Assembly: GCA_028713675.1 (NCBI GenBank)
Contig: JAQTNV010000088.1
Coordinates: 1 to 10,206, forward strand
Origin: a bacterium
Lineage (GTDB): Bacteria > Desulfobacterota > JAPLJL01
Direction of reading: 5' to 3'
DNA: 10,206 nucleotides
Under the pieces are notes generated by a model. It searched no databases. It had not been told where the DNA came from and saw nothing but the letters and a program-made list of their open reading frames with translations. The stretch's first letter is position 1, and each line of letters begins with the position of its first letter. Shown one piece after another: positions 1-7,476 of this stretch. A program made the translations under genes and the position numbers.

Positions 1-783
1 ATCCCGCTGCTCGGGGTGGTCCCGGCGGTAGCCGAGGGACTCGAGGAATTGATCCAGCAATTCCAGGAAAACCGGGAATCGGCCTTTTACGAGAGCCTGC
101 GGTTCATCCGGGCCAACCTCCGGTTTTCCTCCGACGGCCGGCTGCCGAAGCGGCTGCTCTTCGTCAGCTCGGGGCCTCAGGAAGGCAAGACCCTGATCAT
201 GGGGAGCCTGGCCAAGATCCTGAGCGACAGCGGGGAAAGGGTCTTGATCATTGATACCGACCTCCGCGCCCCCGCGGTGGGCAAGTTCTTCCGGCTTTCC
301 GACCGGCCGGGATTGACGGATTATCTCTCGGGCAAGATCGGGATCGGGGAGCTGGTGATCACCACCGGTTATCCCCGGCTGGACGTGGTTTTGTCCGGCG
401 GCGATTCCTCATCGCCGGCGGGCTTTTTCGAGGATCCCCAGTTCTTCCGGCTGCTGGATGACTTCAGCCAGAAATACGACCGGGTTTTTCTCGAGGCCCC
501 GCCCCTCGGGTATTACTCCGACGGCCTGGTGCTTTCCCGGATAATGGAAGGGGTGGTTTTCGTCATTTACCGGGGGAAATCCCGGATCGAGGGGCTGCAG
601 GAAGTCAAACGCAAGCTGAACGATATCGGGGCCCCGATCCTGGGCGCGGTTTTGAACGGATACCAGTACGAGGCCCGGACCTATTACCGCCATTACCGTT
701 ACCCTTACCCTTACGGCCAGCCGGAAGTAAAGAATGTTTTCCAGGAGTGGAAGGAAAAGGTGAAAAAACTTTTCGGTGCCTGA
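1..783 (+). CDS. Polysaccharide-type tyrosine autokinase (BY-kinase), C-terminal part, 5' truncated by window edge
   Basis: The frame is open from base 1 and reads IPLLGVVP before the kinase, the usual linker after the second membrane helix of Wzz-type chain-length regulators. The full protein is therefore probably a Wzz/BY-kinase fusion; the GTG at 16 is not a believable start. Such kinases autophosphorylate on tyrosine and control export and chain length of exopolysaccharide at the inner membrane. Seen here: the recognition region ESAFYESLRFIRANL, Walker A SSGPQEGKT (nt 166-192), Walker A' LIIDTDLRAP (about nt 247-276), and a Walker B-like FLEAPP (about nt 487-504) with Glu where Asp is usual. 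The family's PPNP-type motif before Walker B is not recognisable. The C-terminal tail (about nt 661-714) has eight tyrosines in 18 residues, the expected autophosphorylation cluster. The next gene is a polysaccharide polymerase-like protein, which fits. Family call is firm; the fusion is inferred. Confidence 0.88.
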   Translation: MPLLGVVPAVAEGLEELIQQFQENRESAFYESLRFIRANLRFSSDGRLPKRLLFVSSGPQEGKTLIMGSLAKILSDSGERVLIIDTDLRAPAVGKFFRLSDRPGLTDYLSGKIGIGELVITTGYPRLDVVLSGGDSSSPAGFFEDPQFFRLLDDFSQKYDRVFLEAPPLGYYSDGLVLSRIMEGVVFVIYRGKSRIEGLQEVKRKLNDIGAPILGAVLNGYQYEARTYYRHYRYPYPYGQPEVKNVFQEWKEKVKKLFGA

Positions 784-806
784 GCCAGGAATACAAAGCA
801 AGCAAT

Positions 807-844
807 CCGGGAAGAGAAGGGTTTTCTCTCCCCGGTTGATTTTT
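807..844 (+). terminator. Rho-independent terminator-like hairpin between kinase and polymerase genes
   Basis: The arms CCGGGAAGAGAA (807-818) and TTCTCTCCCCGG (824-835) pair over 12 positions with one A-C mismatch around a five-base loop. TTGATTTTT follows, with five T at 840-844. It begins 23 bases after the kinase stop. The next gene starts at 861, only 16 bases after the last T, so transcription of that gene must either read through or start inside or before the hairpin. It may be a partial terminator. Termination efficiency cannot be judged from sequence alone. Confidence 0.55.
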
Positions 845-860
845 GGGTTGATCAGTTCCC

Positions 861-2921
861 ATGAATGAGGTCTCCCCAAATCCCTCTATTTTGAAACCTG
901 ATTCCCCCCAGCTTCCGGCTTCCGGTTTTTTCCCGTCATCACGCGGGTTTTTTCGCTCGGCCGGGATTATCCCTCTGTTCCTGGTCCTGGTCACCTATCT
1001 TTCCGGGGGGCTGGATGAAAGATTCTGGCCCCTGTTCGCGCTCGGCCTGGCGGTGATGGCGTATTTATTTGTCCGGGAACTGGACGGGAACCCGGACCTC
1101 CCGGTTTTTTCCCGGGTTTTTCTTCCTTTTCTGATCCTGGTCGGCTTCGCGATTTTCCAGGGGCTGCCGCTGCCCCATTTCCTCAGTGAATGGCTGCTCA
1201 CGGCGCGGCGTCATTTTCTGCTTCTGCGGATTCCCGATTATTTCCCCGCCTTTAAATCCCCCGGCGAGATCAACTCGATTTCCTTCATCCCCGGCGTGAC
1301 CCGGACCGTGGGGATGTTTTTCGTGATCGGCCTGGGCATATCCTTTTTCACCTTCAACGGAATCAAGGACCTGCGGGATTGCCGGAGGTTTGCCACTGTC
1401 CTGGTTTCCGGAATGTTTGCGCTGGTGTTTATCTCCTTCGTGGATATGGGTTTGAAAAGCGGCTGGCTGTTTTTCACCTATCCGGCCGAATTCGTGCATC
1501 GTGATTTCGGGCCGATCCCCAACTACGAGCACTTCGCCGGGGTCCTGGCCCTGGTTTTTCCCTTCGCGGTTTATCTGGCCGTTACCGAAGAGAAAAAGGA
1601 ATTCAAAGCACTTTTTTCGTTCTTCGCGGTGGTGATCCTTTCCGCCCTGATCACGACCACCTCCCGGGCGGCGATGGTGGGGATTTTCCTGTCCGGGCTT
1701 CTGATCATGGTTATCGGAAAATGGTATTTCAAACTCCGGATCAGGACCTGGCATTTTCTCCTCCCGGTGGGTTTTCTCCTCGCCAGCTTTTTGTTCGTCA
1801 ATCTCGCCCATTTTTTCCAGGATGTGAAGTCGCTTTTCACCCCCTGGGACGAGATGAGCATGAAACTCAAGCTCTGGCAGGATGCCATGCCGGTTTTTCA
1901 GGCCTTCCCCTTCATCGGGGACGGTCTGGGGACGTTCCCTTCCGTCTACCCGGTCTTCCGCGGGCTGACCGGGGACTTCTCGGTGTTTTCCCCGGAGAGC
2001 ATCTATGTTTTGCTGATCGTGGAAACCGGGCTGATCGGGGTGGCTCTTACTGCCTGGGTTTTCGCCTCGTTTCTGCGAAGGACGCTCAAGCGGCTTAAGT
2101 CCCGGCACCATCGGGAGGTTTGGGCTTTCGTCCTGGCCGGTCTGACGGGGATTTTCAGCATTCTGATTTATTCCGTGGCCGAATTTGGTCTGGAGGTTCC
2201 CGCCGTGGCCCTCGGCCTGGCGGCGGTATTGGGGGCCACCTATCGGGCCACGCTGGTGACGGAAGATTCCCAGGGGTCGGAACCGGTCCCGGAAACCAGG
2301 AAGAGACGGGGAGGGGCCATCCTCGCGGGCGGGGCGGTTTTCCTGGCCGGAATTCTTCCCCTCAGCCAGGGATTGCTGGCCCAATCGTACAAGCAGCATT
2401 GGGAAAATCGCTGTGTTCCTTCCCCGGCCCGGGACCAGGCCGGTCCCTGTTCCGAACCGGACAGGCTGGACCGGGTTTTCCGCGGGCTGGATCGGATCGG
2501 CCCGGGGGATGTTTCCCCGGCTGCCGGGGAATTCTTTTTCAATCTCTCCCGGAAATCCGGGCCCGGCGGATTTTCCGAACCGTTTCGAGTCCGGACCGCA
2601 ACGCTGGCCCGGGGACATTTCCGGGCCTGTCTCCGGCGCGACGCTTTCAATAATGTCTGCCGGACCAGGCTGGCCTGGGTTTTATGGCAGGAAAAAAACC
2701 TGGCGGATGCGGAACGACTGCTCCAGGCGGTCCGGGGGATTAATCCTCATGATCCCAATGGCCTTTATAATCTTGGCAATTTTTATTATTATACGGGCAA
2801 ATTCACCCAGGCCCGGGAAATGTTAACCCGGGTGCGGGGGAAAATGGGCAGATCGGGCAATGCGGAAATCGAAGAGAAATCGCGGATTTTGGATCTGCTC
2901 TTAAAACTGGAAGACCGGTAA
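861..2921 (+). CDS. O-antigen ligase/polymerase-like (Wzy/WaaL family) membrane protein with C-terminal TPR region
   Basis: This 686-residue polytopic inner-membrane protein probably joins or polymerises saccharide repeat units on the periplasmic side. About 12-13 hydrophobic segments run from residue 36 to 506 (for example 36-49, 56-71, 86-100, 149-166, 177-196, 224-241, 249-266, 270-288, 297-316, 381-404, 420-442, 446-461, 485-506). Family marks are the NYEHFAG stretch (221-227) before a helix, TTSRAAMVG (266-274) and GDGLGTFPSVYP (353-364) in the long periplasmic loop region. The segment after residue 510 is soluble; residues about 600-660 contain at least one good TPR pair (DAERLLQAVRGINP, then NGLYNLGNFYYYTGKFTQA), as in the TPR-bearing Wzy subfamily. 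The ATG at 861 has no clear Shine-Dalgarno sequence but lies in the longest reasonable frame. The kinase upstream supports an exopolysaccharide role. The sugar substrate, and ligase versus polymerase activity, cannot be decided. Confidence 0.85.
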   Translation: MNEVSPNPSILKPDSPQLPASGFFPSSRGFFRSAGIIPLFLVLVTYLSGGLDERFWPLFALGLAVMAYLFVRELDGNPDLPVFSRVFLPFLILVGFAIFQGLPLPHFLSEWLLTARRHFLLLRIPDYFPAFKSPGEINSISFIPGVTRTVGMFFVIGLGISFFTFNGIKDLRDCRRFATVLVSGMFALVFISFVDMGLKSGWLFFTYPAEFVHRDFGPIPNYEHFAGVLALVFPFAVYLAVTEEKKEFKALFSFFAVVILSALITTTSRAAMVGIFLSGLLIMVIGKWYFKLRIRTWHFLLPVGFLLASFLFVNLAHFFQDVKSLFTPWDEMSMKLKLWQDAMPVFQAFPFIGDGLGTFPSVYPVFRGLTGDFSVFSPESIYVLLIVETGLIGVALTAWVFASFLRRTLKRLKSRHHREVWAFVLAGLTGIFSILIYSVAEFGLEVPAVALGLAAVLGATYRATLVTEDSQGSEPVPETRKRRGGAILAGGAVFLAGILPLSQGLLAQSYKQHWENRCVPSPARDQAGPCSEPDRLDRVFRGLDRIGPGDVSPAAGEFFFNLSRKSGPGGFSEPFRVRTATLARGHFRACLRRDAFNNVCRTRLAWVLWQEKNLADAERLLQAVRGINPHDPNGLYNLGNFYYYTGKFTQAREMLTRVRGKMGRSGNAEIEEKSRILDLLLKLEDR

Positions 2922-2922
2922 T

Positions 2923-3213
2923 TTGGCGGAAAAGGTCAGAAGAAGGATTATTGTTTCCGGCAGGGTGCAGGGGGTTTATTTTCGAGATAGTCTGAGAATG
3001 GCCGCGAAAGAGGGAGGAGTATCCGGCTGGGTCCGCAATCTCCCGGATCGGCGGGTCGAGGCGGTTTTGGAGGGTGAGCTCGAAGCGGTTTTGCAGGTGA
3101 TAGAATGGAGCCGTCGGGGTCCGCCCGCGGCCCGGGTGGAAGGAGTGGAGGTTACGGAAGAGTTTTTTGCCGGCGAGTTTCATGACTTTGAGATACATTA
3201 TGGATTTAAATGA
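2923..3213 (+). CDS. acyP: Acylphosphatase
   Basis: This small cytosolic enzyme of 96 residues, the usual size being 90-100, hydrolyses acyl phosphates such as acetyl phosphate or 1,3-bisphosphoglycerate. The family signature GRVQGVYFRDS (residues 13-23) supplies the phosphate-binding loop and catalytic Arg21. GWVRNLPDRRVEA (35-47) supplies catalytic Asn39. The C-terminal part FHDFEIHYGF matches the family's last strand. The start is TTG at 2923, one base after the polymerase stop (2919-2921), with GGAAG at 2909-2913 inside the end of that gene. No later start would keep the N-terminal strand, so TTG is well supported. The near-abutting genes suggest translational coupling and one transcript with the polymerase, although acylphosphatases have no established role in polysaccharide assembly and this may be simple packing. 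Confidence 0.93.
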   Translation: MAEKVRRRIIVSGRVQGVYFRDSLRMAAKEGGVSGWVRNLPDRRVEAVLEGELEAVLQVIEWSRRGPPAARVEGVEVTEEFFAGEFHDFEIHYGFK

Positions 3214-3217
3214 TATA
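3188..3217 (+). promoter_or_regulatory. Possible sigma70-type promoter for the aldolase/phosphatase gene
   Basis: TTGAGA (3188-3193) is followed after 18 bases by GATATA (3212-3217), which could also be read as TATAAA at 3214-3219 with wider spacing. It straddles the end of the acylphosphatase gene and lies about 125 bases before the next start. The rest of the gap to 3342 shows no other recognisable signal besides the ribosome-binding site. AT-rich matches of this quality are common by chance. Confidence 0.25.
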
Positions 3218-3330
3218 AAGTTCAGGATTGCGGAGCCCGTCTTGGCTGGGTGGCTCAGGATTTTAGAAGAAAACATGGCCGGATAACAGAACGAGCCGCC
3301 TGACTGTAAGACGACAAACGCTAATTTGAA

Positions 3331-3336
3331 AGGAGG
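3331..3336 (+). promoter_or_regulatory. Strong ribosome-binding site of the aldolase/phosphatase gene
   Basis: AGGAGG lies six bases before the ATG at 3343. It is a full Shine-Dalgarno core, fixes the start of this gene, and suggests high translation compared with the SD-poor starts at 861, 6100 and 7477. Confidence 0.8.
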
Positions 3337-3342
3337 CAAAAG

Positions 3343-4443
3343 ATGAAGGTTACTCTCTCAATTCTCAAGGCGGATGTCGGCTCGGTGGGTGGCCATATCT
3401 GCCCGAGCGCGGAGCTGATGGAATCGGTCCGCAAGACCGTCAAGGAGGAGGGCAAGGGTCTGATCATTGATTCCTTTGTCAGCCACACCGGGGACGATGT
3501 CGCCATTCTGGCCACCCATAAACTGGGCATCAACTCGGACAAGATTCACAAGATCGCCTGGGACGCCTTTCTGGCCGGGACCAAGACGGCCAAGGCCCAG
3601 GGACTTTACGGGGCCGGGCAGGACCTGCTCAAGGATTCCTTCAGCGGGAACGTGAAGGGAATGGGACCGGCGGTGGCGGAGATGGAATTCGAGGAGCGCC
3701 CGAACGAGCCGTTTCTCTTTTTCGCGGCCGACAAGACCGACCCCGGAGCCTACAGCCTGCCCCTTTACCTGTCTTTCTGCGATCCGATGCATAACGCCGG
3801 CCTCCTGCTGTCTCCCAAAATGACCAAGGGCTTCAAGTTCACGATCATGGACGTGGAGCACTCCGATGCCGACAAGGTGATCGAGCTCAACGCCCCCGAG
3901 GATCTTTACCTGATCGCCGCGCTCCTGCGCGACGGCGAGCGCTTCGTGGTCGAGTCCATTCATTCCCGCGACACCGGCGACCAGGCCGCGGCGGTTTCCA
4001 CCACCCGGCTTCATAACATCGCCGGCAAGTACACCGGCAAGGATGACCCGGTGATGCTGGTCCGGGTGCAGGGCGCCTTTCCGGCTACCGGCGAGATACT
4101 TTCCCCCTTCACCATTGCGCCGCTGGTGGCCGGCTTCATGCGCGGCAGCCATAACGGGCCGCTGATGCCGGTGAAGATGAATTCCACTATTTCCTACTTC
4201 GACGGGCCCCCGGTGGTATGCTGCCTGGCCTTCTGCGTCCACGAGGGGAAACTGACTCCCCCGGCCGACGCCTTCGATCATCCCTACTGGGACTGGGTCC
4301 GGGACCGGGTTTCCGAGAAGGCCCAGGAGATCCGCCGCCAGGGATTCTTCGGCGCCGCCATGCTGCCTTACTCGGAGCTCGAGTACGGCGGGATCGTGGA
4401 CATCATGAAGAAACTGGAAACTAAATTTAAAGTTCGGAAGTAA
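3343..4443 (+). CDS. fbp: Bifunctional fructose-1,6-bisphosphate aldolase/phosphatase (class V FBPase)
   Basis: This 366-residue enzyme condenses glyceraldehyde-3-phosphate and dihydroxyacetone phosphate, then dephosphorylates the product to fructose-6-phosphate, which makes gluconeogenesis unidirectional. The family is typical of archaea and of some deep-branching, often thermophilic or autotrophic bacteria. Almost every conserved block is present: KADVGSVGGH (9-18), HTGDD (48-52), GAGQDLL (90-96), FFAADKTDPGAY (126-137), DPMHNAGL (147-154), FPATGEILSPFT (246-257), GSHNGPLMPV (268-277) and YSELEYGGI (343-351). Metal-binding Asp11, His18, Asp51, Asp52, Gln93, Asp130 and Asp133 are visible. 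Tyr230 and Lys233 in KYTGK correspond to the Schiff-base tyrosine/lysine pair known near 229/232 in the archaeal enzyme, and Tyr348 is kept, so both activities look intact. The start has AGGAGG six bases upstream. Enolase follows 190 bp downstream, a sensible metabolic neighbour. Confidence 0.96.
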   Translation: MKVTLSILKADVGSVGGHICPSAELMESVRKTVKEEGKGLIIDSFVSHTGDDVAILATHKLGINSDKIHKIAWDAFLAGTKTAKAQGLYGAGQDLLKDSFSGNVKGMGPAVAEMEFEERPNEPFLFFAADKTDPGAYSLPLYLSFCDPMHNAGLLLSPKMTKGFKFTIMDVEHSDADKVIELNAPEDLYLIAALLRDGERFVVESIHSRDTGDQAAAVSTTRLHNIAGKYTGKDDPVMLVRVQGAFPATGEILSPFTIAPLVAGFMRGSHNGPLMPVKMNSTISYFDGPPVVCCLAFCVHEGKLTPPADAFDHPYWDWVRDRVSEKAQEIRRQGFFGAAMLPYSELEYGGIVDIMKKLETKFKVRK

Positions 4444-4519
4444 CCGAGGCGGATACATCCAAGTTATCAATCTCGGGAACAGTATTAATAAAACCTTTCA
4501 ATCTTCCTTTTGAATTCTT

Positions 4520-4560
4520 CCAGGCAAACCCTCTCCCTTCGGGGAGAGGATTTGTCCTGG
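4520..4560 (+). terminator. Long UUCG-capped hairpin between fbp and eno, possible terminator or dispersed palindromic repeat
   Basis: CCTCTCCC and GGGAGAGG pair perfectly around a TTCG loop closed by C-G, the very stable UUCG tetraloop. After one C-A mismatch the stem continues with AAAC/TTTG, a one-base bulge (T at 4555) and CCAGG/CCTGG, giving 17 base pairs. Five T follow at 4564-4568 after GGA, so it could end the fbp transcript, but the T run is not directly adjacent. Similar CCCTCTCCC...GGGAGAGG palindromes occur between genes in many bacteria. No other clear signal is seen in the 4444-4632 gap except the eno ribosome-binding site. Confidence 0.5.
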
Positions 4561-4629
4561 GGATTTTTACCCGGGGGGTCTCGGGAGGGGAAAAAGAAAA
4601 ATCCGGATGGCAAGCTCAGCTGGGAGTAA

Positions 4630-5925
<1,296 letters not shown>

Positions 5926-5936
5926 GGTTTTAAAAA

Positions 5937-5964
5937 TTTACGATTGACGATTTACGATTGACGA
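5937..5964. repeat. 14-bp perfect tandem duplication
   Basis: TTTACGATTGACGA occurs twice head to tail (5937-5950 and 5951-5964), starting 11 bases after the enolase stop. It resembles intergenic 'tttacgattgacga' repeats that I recall from other environmental genomes, so it is more likely a dispersed low-complexity repeat than a gene-specific operator. Confidence 0.85.
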
Positions 5965-5992
5965 ATGAAAACAAAAAAATCAGATTGGTAGC

Positions 5993-6010
5993 CGCAGGCT
6001 TTAGCCTGCG
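5993..6010. repeat. Perfect palindrome CGCAGGCT-TT-AGCCTGCG
   Basis: The two 8-base arms are exact reverse complements around two T; in RNA this would be a 7-bp stem with a TTTA loop. It lies 68 bases after the enolase stop. TGTTTAGAG follows, not a true U run, so it is a weak terminator at best. The 'GCAGGCT...AGCCTGC' motif resembles a common dispersed intergenic palindrome, which I judge the likelier explanation. Confidence 0.75.
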
Positions 6011-6059
6011 TGTTTAGAGTTTCGAGTTTGGAATTTTGGATCTGGTTTTTAAACATTAT

Positions 6060-6087
6060 TTGGTAATTGGTGCTTGGTCATTTGGAT
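6060..6087. repeat. TTGG repeats at 7-8 base spacing upstream of lgt
   Basis: TTGG recurs at 6060, 6067, 6074 and 6082, giving heptad-like units TTGGTAA, TTGGTGC, TTGGTCAT and TTGGATT. The stretch ends about 12 bases before the lgt start. The bases before it (6011-6059) are AT-rich with further TTTGGA-like fragments. It may be low-complexity repeat sequence; no known operator matches. Confidence 0.5.
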
Positions 6088-6099
6088 TTGCTTTAAAAA

Positions 6100-6888
6100 A
6101 TGTATCCGGTACTTTTTGAAATCTGGGGATTGAAATTCCATACCTACGGGGTGGCGATGGCGACGGCTTTTATCGTCGGCATCTGGCTCTGCTCCCGCCG
6201 GGCACCGAAAGAAGGGATCGATCCCAACCTGGTGGTGGACGCCGCTTTCTGGATCTTTGTCGGCACCCTCCTGGGGGGACGGCTTGCTTTCATCATCGAG
6301 CATATTCATGAATACCGGCAATATCCCCTGGAAGCCCTGAAAATCTGGAAGGGCGGACTGGTTTTATACGGGGGTTTTTTTGGAGCGATTGCCCTGGCCG
6401 GGATTTTTGTCTGGACCCGCAAGATTCCCCTGCTCAAATACTACGATTTGCTGACCCCTTACGTGGGCCTGGGATACGCCATCCATCGGGCCGGGGGGTG
6501 CTTCATGGCGGGGTGCTGCTATGGGAAACCCACCGATCAATCCTGGGGAGTGGTATTTCACGACCGCCGGTCTCTGATTCCCGACGAGCTGATGGGACTC
6601 AAGCTTCATCCTACCCAGTTATACGAAGCCCTGAGCGGCTTATCGCTTTTCATCCTGCTGCTTCTGGTCCGGGGAAAGAAGAAAGCCGACGGGGAATTAA
6701 CCGCGCTTTTTTTCCTGATCTTCGCGGTCAACCGTTTTATCATTGAGTATTTCCGGGGAGAAAAGGGAAGGGAACTCTGGGGTTCTTTAACCACGGTCCA
6801 GGTCGAGAGCATTTTCCTGTTCGCTCTCGGCCTCGCCGTTTTCCTGATCGCCAGGAGGAAACATGGAACTCAGCCAGGCAATAAATGA
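6100..6888 (+). CDS. lgt: Prolipoprotein diacylglyceryl transferase
   Basis: This inner-membrane enzyme moves a diacylglyceryl group from phosphatidylglycerol to the lipobox cysteine of prolipoproteins, the first step of lipoprotein maturation. The 262 residues match the family, with about seven hydrophobic segments. Motifs are FHTYGVAMA (13-21), GGLVLYGGFFGA (85-96), the signature-region variant IHRAGGCFMAGCCYGKPT (128-145) with Arg130 as the key arginine, LHPTQLYEAL (169-178) and NRFIIEYFRG (211-220). Tyr90 stands where the E. coli enzyme has essential His103, and GCF-x-AGCC replaces GNF-x-N-x-E; both are, to my knowledge, shared by a large non-gammaproteobacterial Lgt branch rather than damage. 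The ATG at 6100 lacks a clear Shine-Dalgarno sequence but begins exactly at the expected N-terminus. The end overlaps the nitroreductase gene. The binding protein at 7477 is a likely substrate. Confidence 0.95.
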   Translation: MYPVLFEIWGLKFHTYGVAMATAFIVGIWLCSRRAPKEGIDPNLVVDAAFWIFVGTLLGGRLAFIIEHIHEYRQYPLEALKIWKGGLVLYGGFFGAIALAGIFVWTRKIPLLKYYDLLTPYVGLGYAIHRAGGCFMAGCCYGKPTDQSWGVVFHDRRSLIPDELMGLKLHPTQLYEALSGLSLFILLLLVRGKKKADGELTALFFLIFAVNRFIIEYFRGEKGRELWGSLTTVQVESIFLFALGLAVFLIARRKHGTQPGNK

Positions 6889-7417
6889 AAGAAGAAGCGT
6901 CCGATTTTACCGGAAAGACCCGGTTGCGGACGACTTGGTGGTGAAAATGATCGAAGCGGCCCGGATGGCCCCCTCCTGGGCCAATTCCCAGGTGTCCCGC
7001 TTCATCGCGGTGCGGGACCCGGAAATCCGGAAACTAGTCCAGGCGGCGGTGCCCACGAGCAACCCGGCTTACAATGCCCTCGGTGAAGCCCCCCTGGTCC
7101 TGGTGGCGGCCGGCCGGCGGGGCAAGTCGGGGCACTACAAGGGCACCCCGGTGAATAAGAACGGGGATTACGCCATGTTCGACGCGGCCCTGGCGGTCGA
7201 GAACGCCATCCTCAAAGCCCGGGAACTGGGCCTGGGCACGGTCCTAGTCGGGGTTTTCAATGTGGAACAGGTCAAGGAAGCCCTGAAACTCCCGGCCGAG
7301 ATCGATCCTTTCATCCTGACCCCGCTCGGGTATCCGGAGACTTTCGACCTGAACGTTCCGCCCCGTAAGGAAGTTTCCGAGCTGCTCCATTGGGACAGGT
7401 TCACTGAGAAAAAATAA
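6863..7417 (+). CDS. Nitroreductase-family flavoprotein
   Basis: This 184-residue single-domain protein belongs to the FMN-dependent nitroreductase superfamily, whose members reduce nitro compounds, quinones or other acceptors with NAD(P)H, usually as cytosolic dimers. Seen: ERRSVRFY (9-16), supplying the FMN-phosphate arginines; APSWANSQ (36-43); the central helix DAALAVENAILKARELGLGTVLVG (107-130), whose GLGT contacts flavin; and the PLGYPE segment (154-159). The start at ATG 6863 has AGGAGG at 6853-6858 and lies inside the last 26 bases of lgt in another frame, so the two are probably translationally coupled. The physiological substrate cannot be told from sequence; the link with lgt is probably only co-transcription. 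No clear terminator follows in the 59-base gap to the next gene. Confidence 0.9.
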   Translation: MELSQAINERRSVRFYRKDPVADDLVVKMIEAARMAPSWANSQVSRFIAVRDPEIRKLVQAAVPTSNPAYNALGEAPLVLVAAGRRGKSGHYKGTPVNKNGDYAMFDAALAVENAILKARELGLGTVLVGVFNVEQVKEALKLPAEIDPFILTPLGYPETFDLNVPPRKEVSELLHWDRFTEKK

Positions 7418-7476
7418 ACGACGGCTCCATTTGTTTTCTCCAGGCTGTTCCCGGGATTAATTCCTCTGAATTTTTT

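Noticed and set aside
1065-2618. A long 517-codon open frame on the minus strand inside the polymerase gene
   Set aside because: It is a shadow of the GC-rich coding frame: its product is a Gly/Pro/Arg/Gln-rich, low-complexity sequence without domains, while the + strand frame has clear membrane helices and family motifs.
3358-4470. A 370-codon open frame on the minus strand opposite the aldolase/phosphatase
   Set aside because: The + strand frame encodes a fully conserved enzyme; the opposite frame is a His/Gly/Val-rich mirror product with no family resemblance.
5937-6010. Repeats after enolase considered as a small CRISPR array
   Set aside because: There are only two adjacent 14-base copies with no spacer between them, and no cas gene is present.
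7431-7460. TTGTTT and GATTAA with 18-base spacing upstream of the binding-protein gene, considered as a promoter
   Set aside because: Both boxes are poor matches and no metal-regulator site overlaps them. A promoter for the metal operon probably lies in or near this 59-base gap, but I cannot place it.
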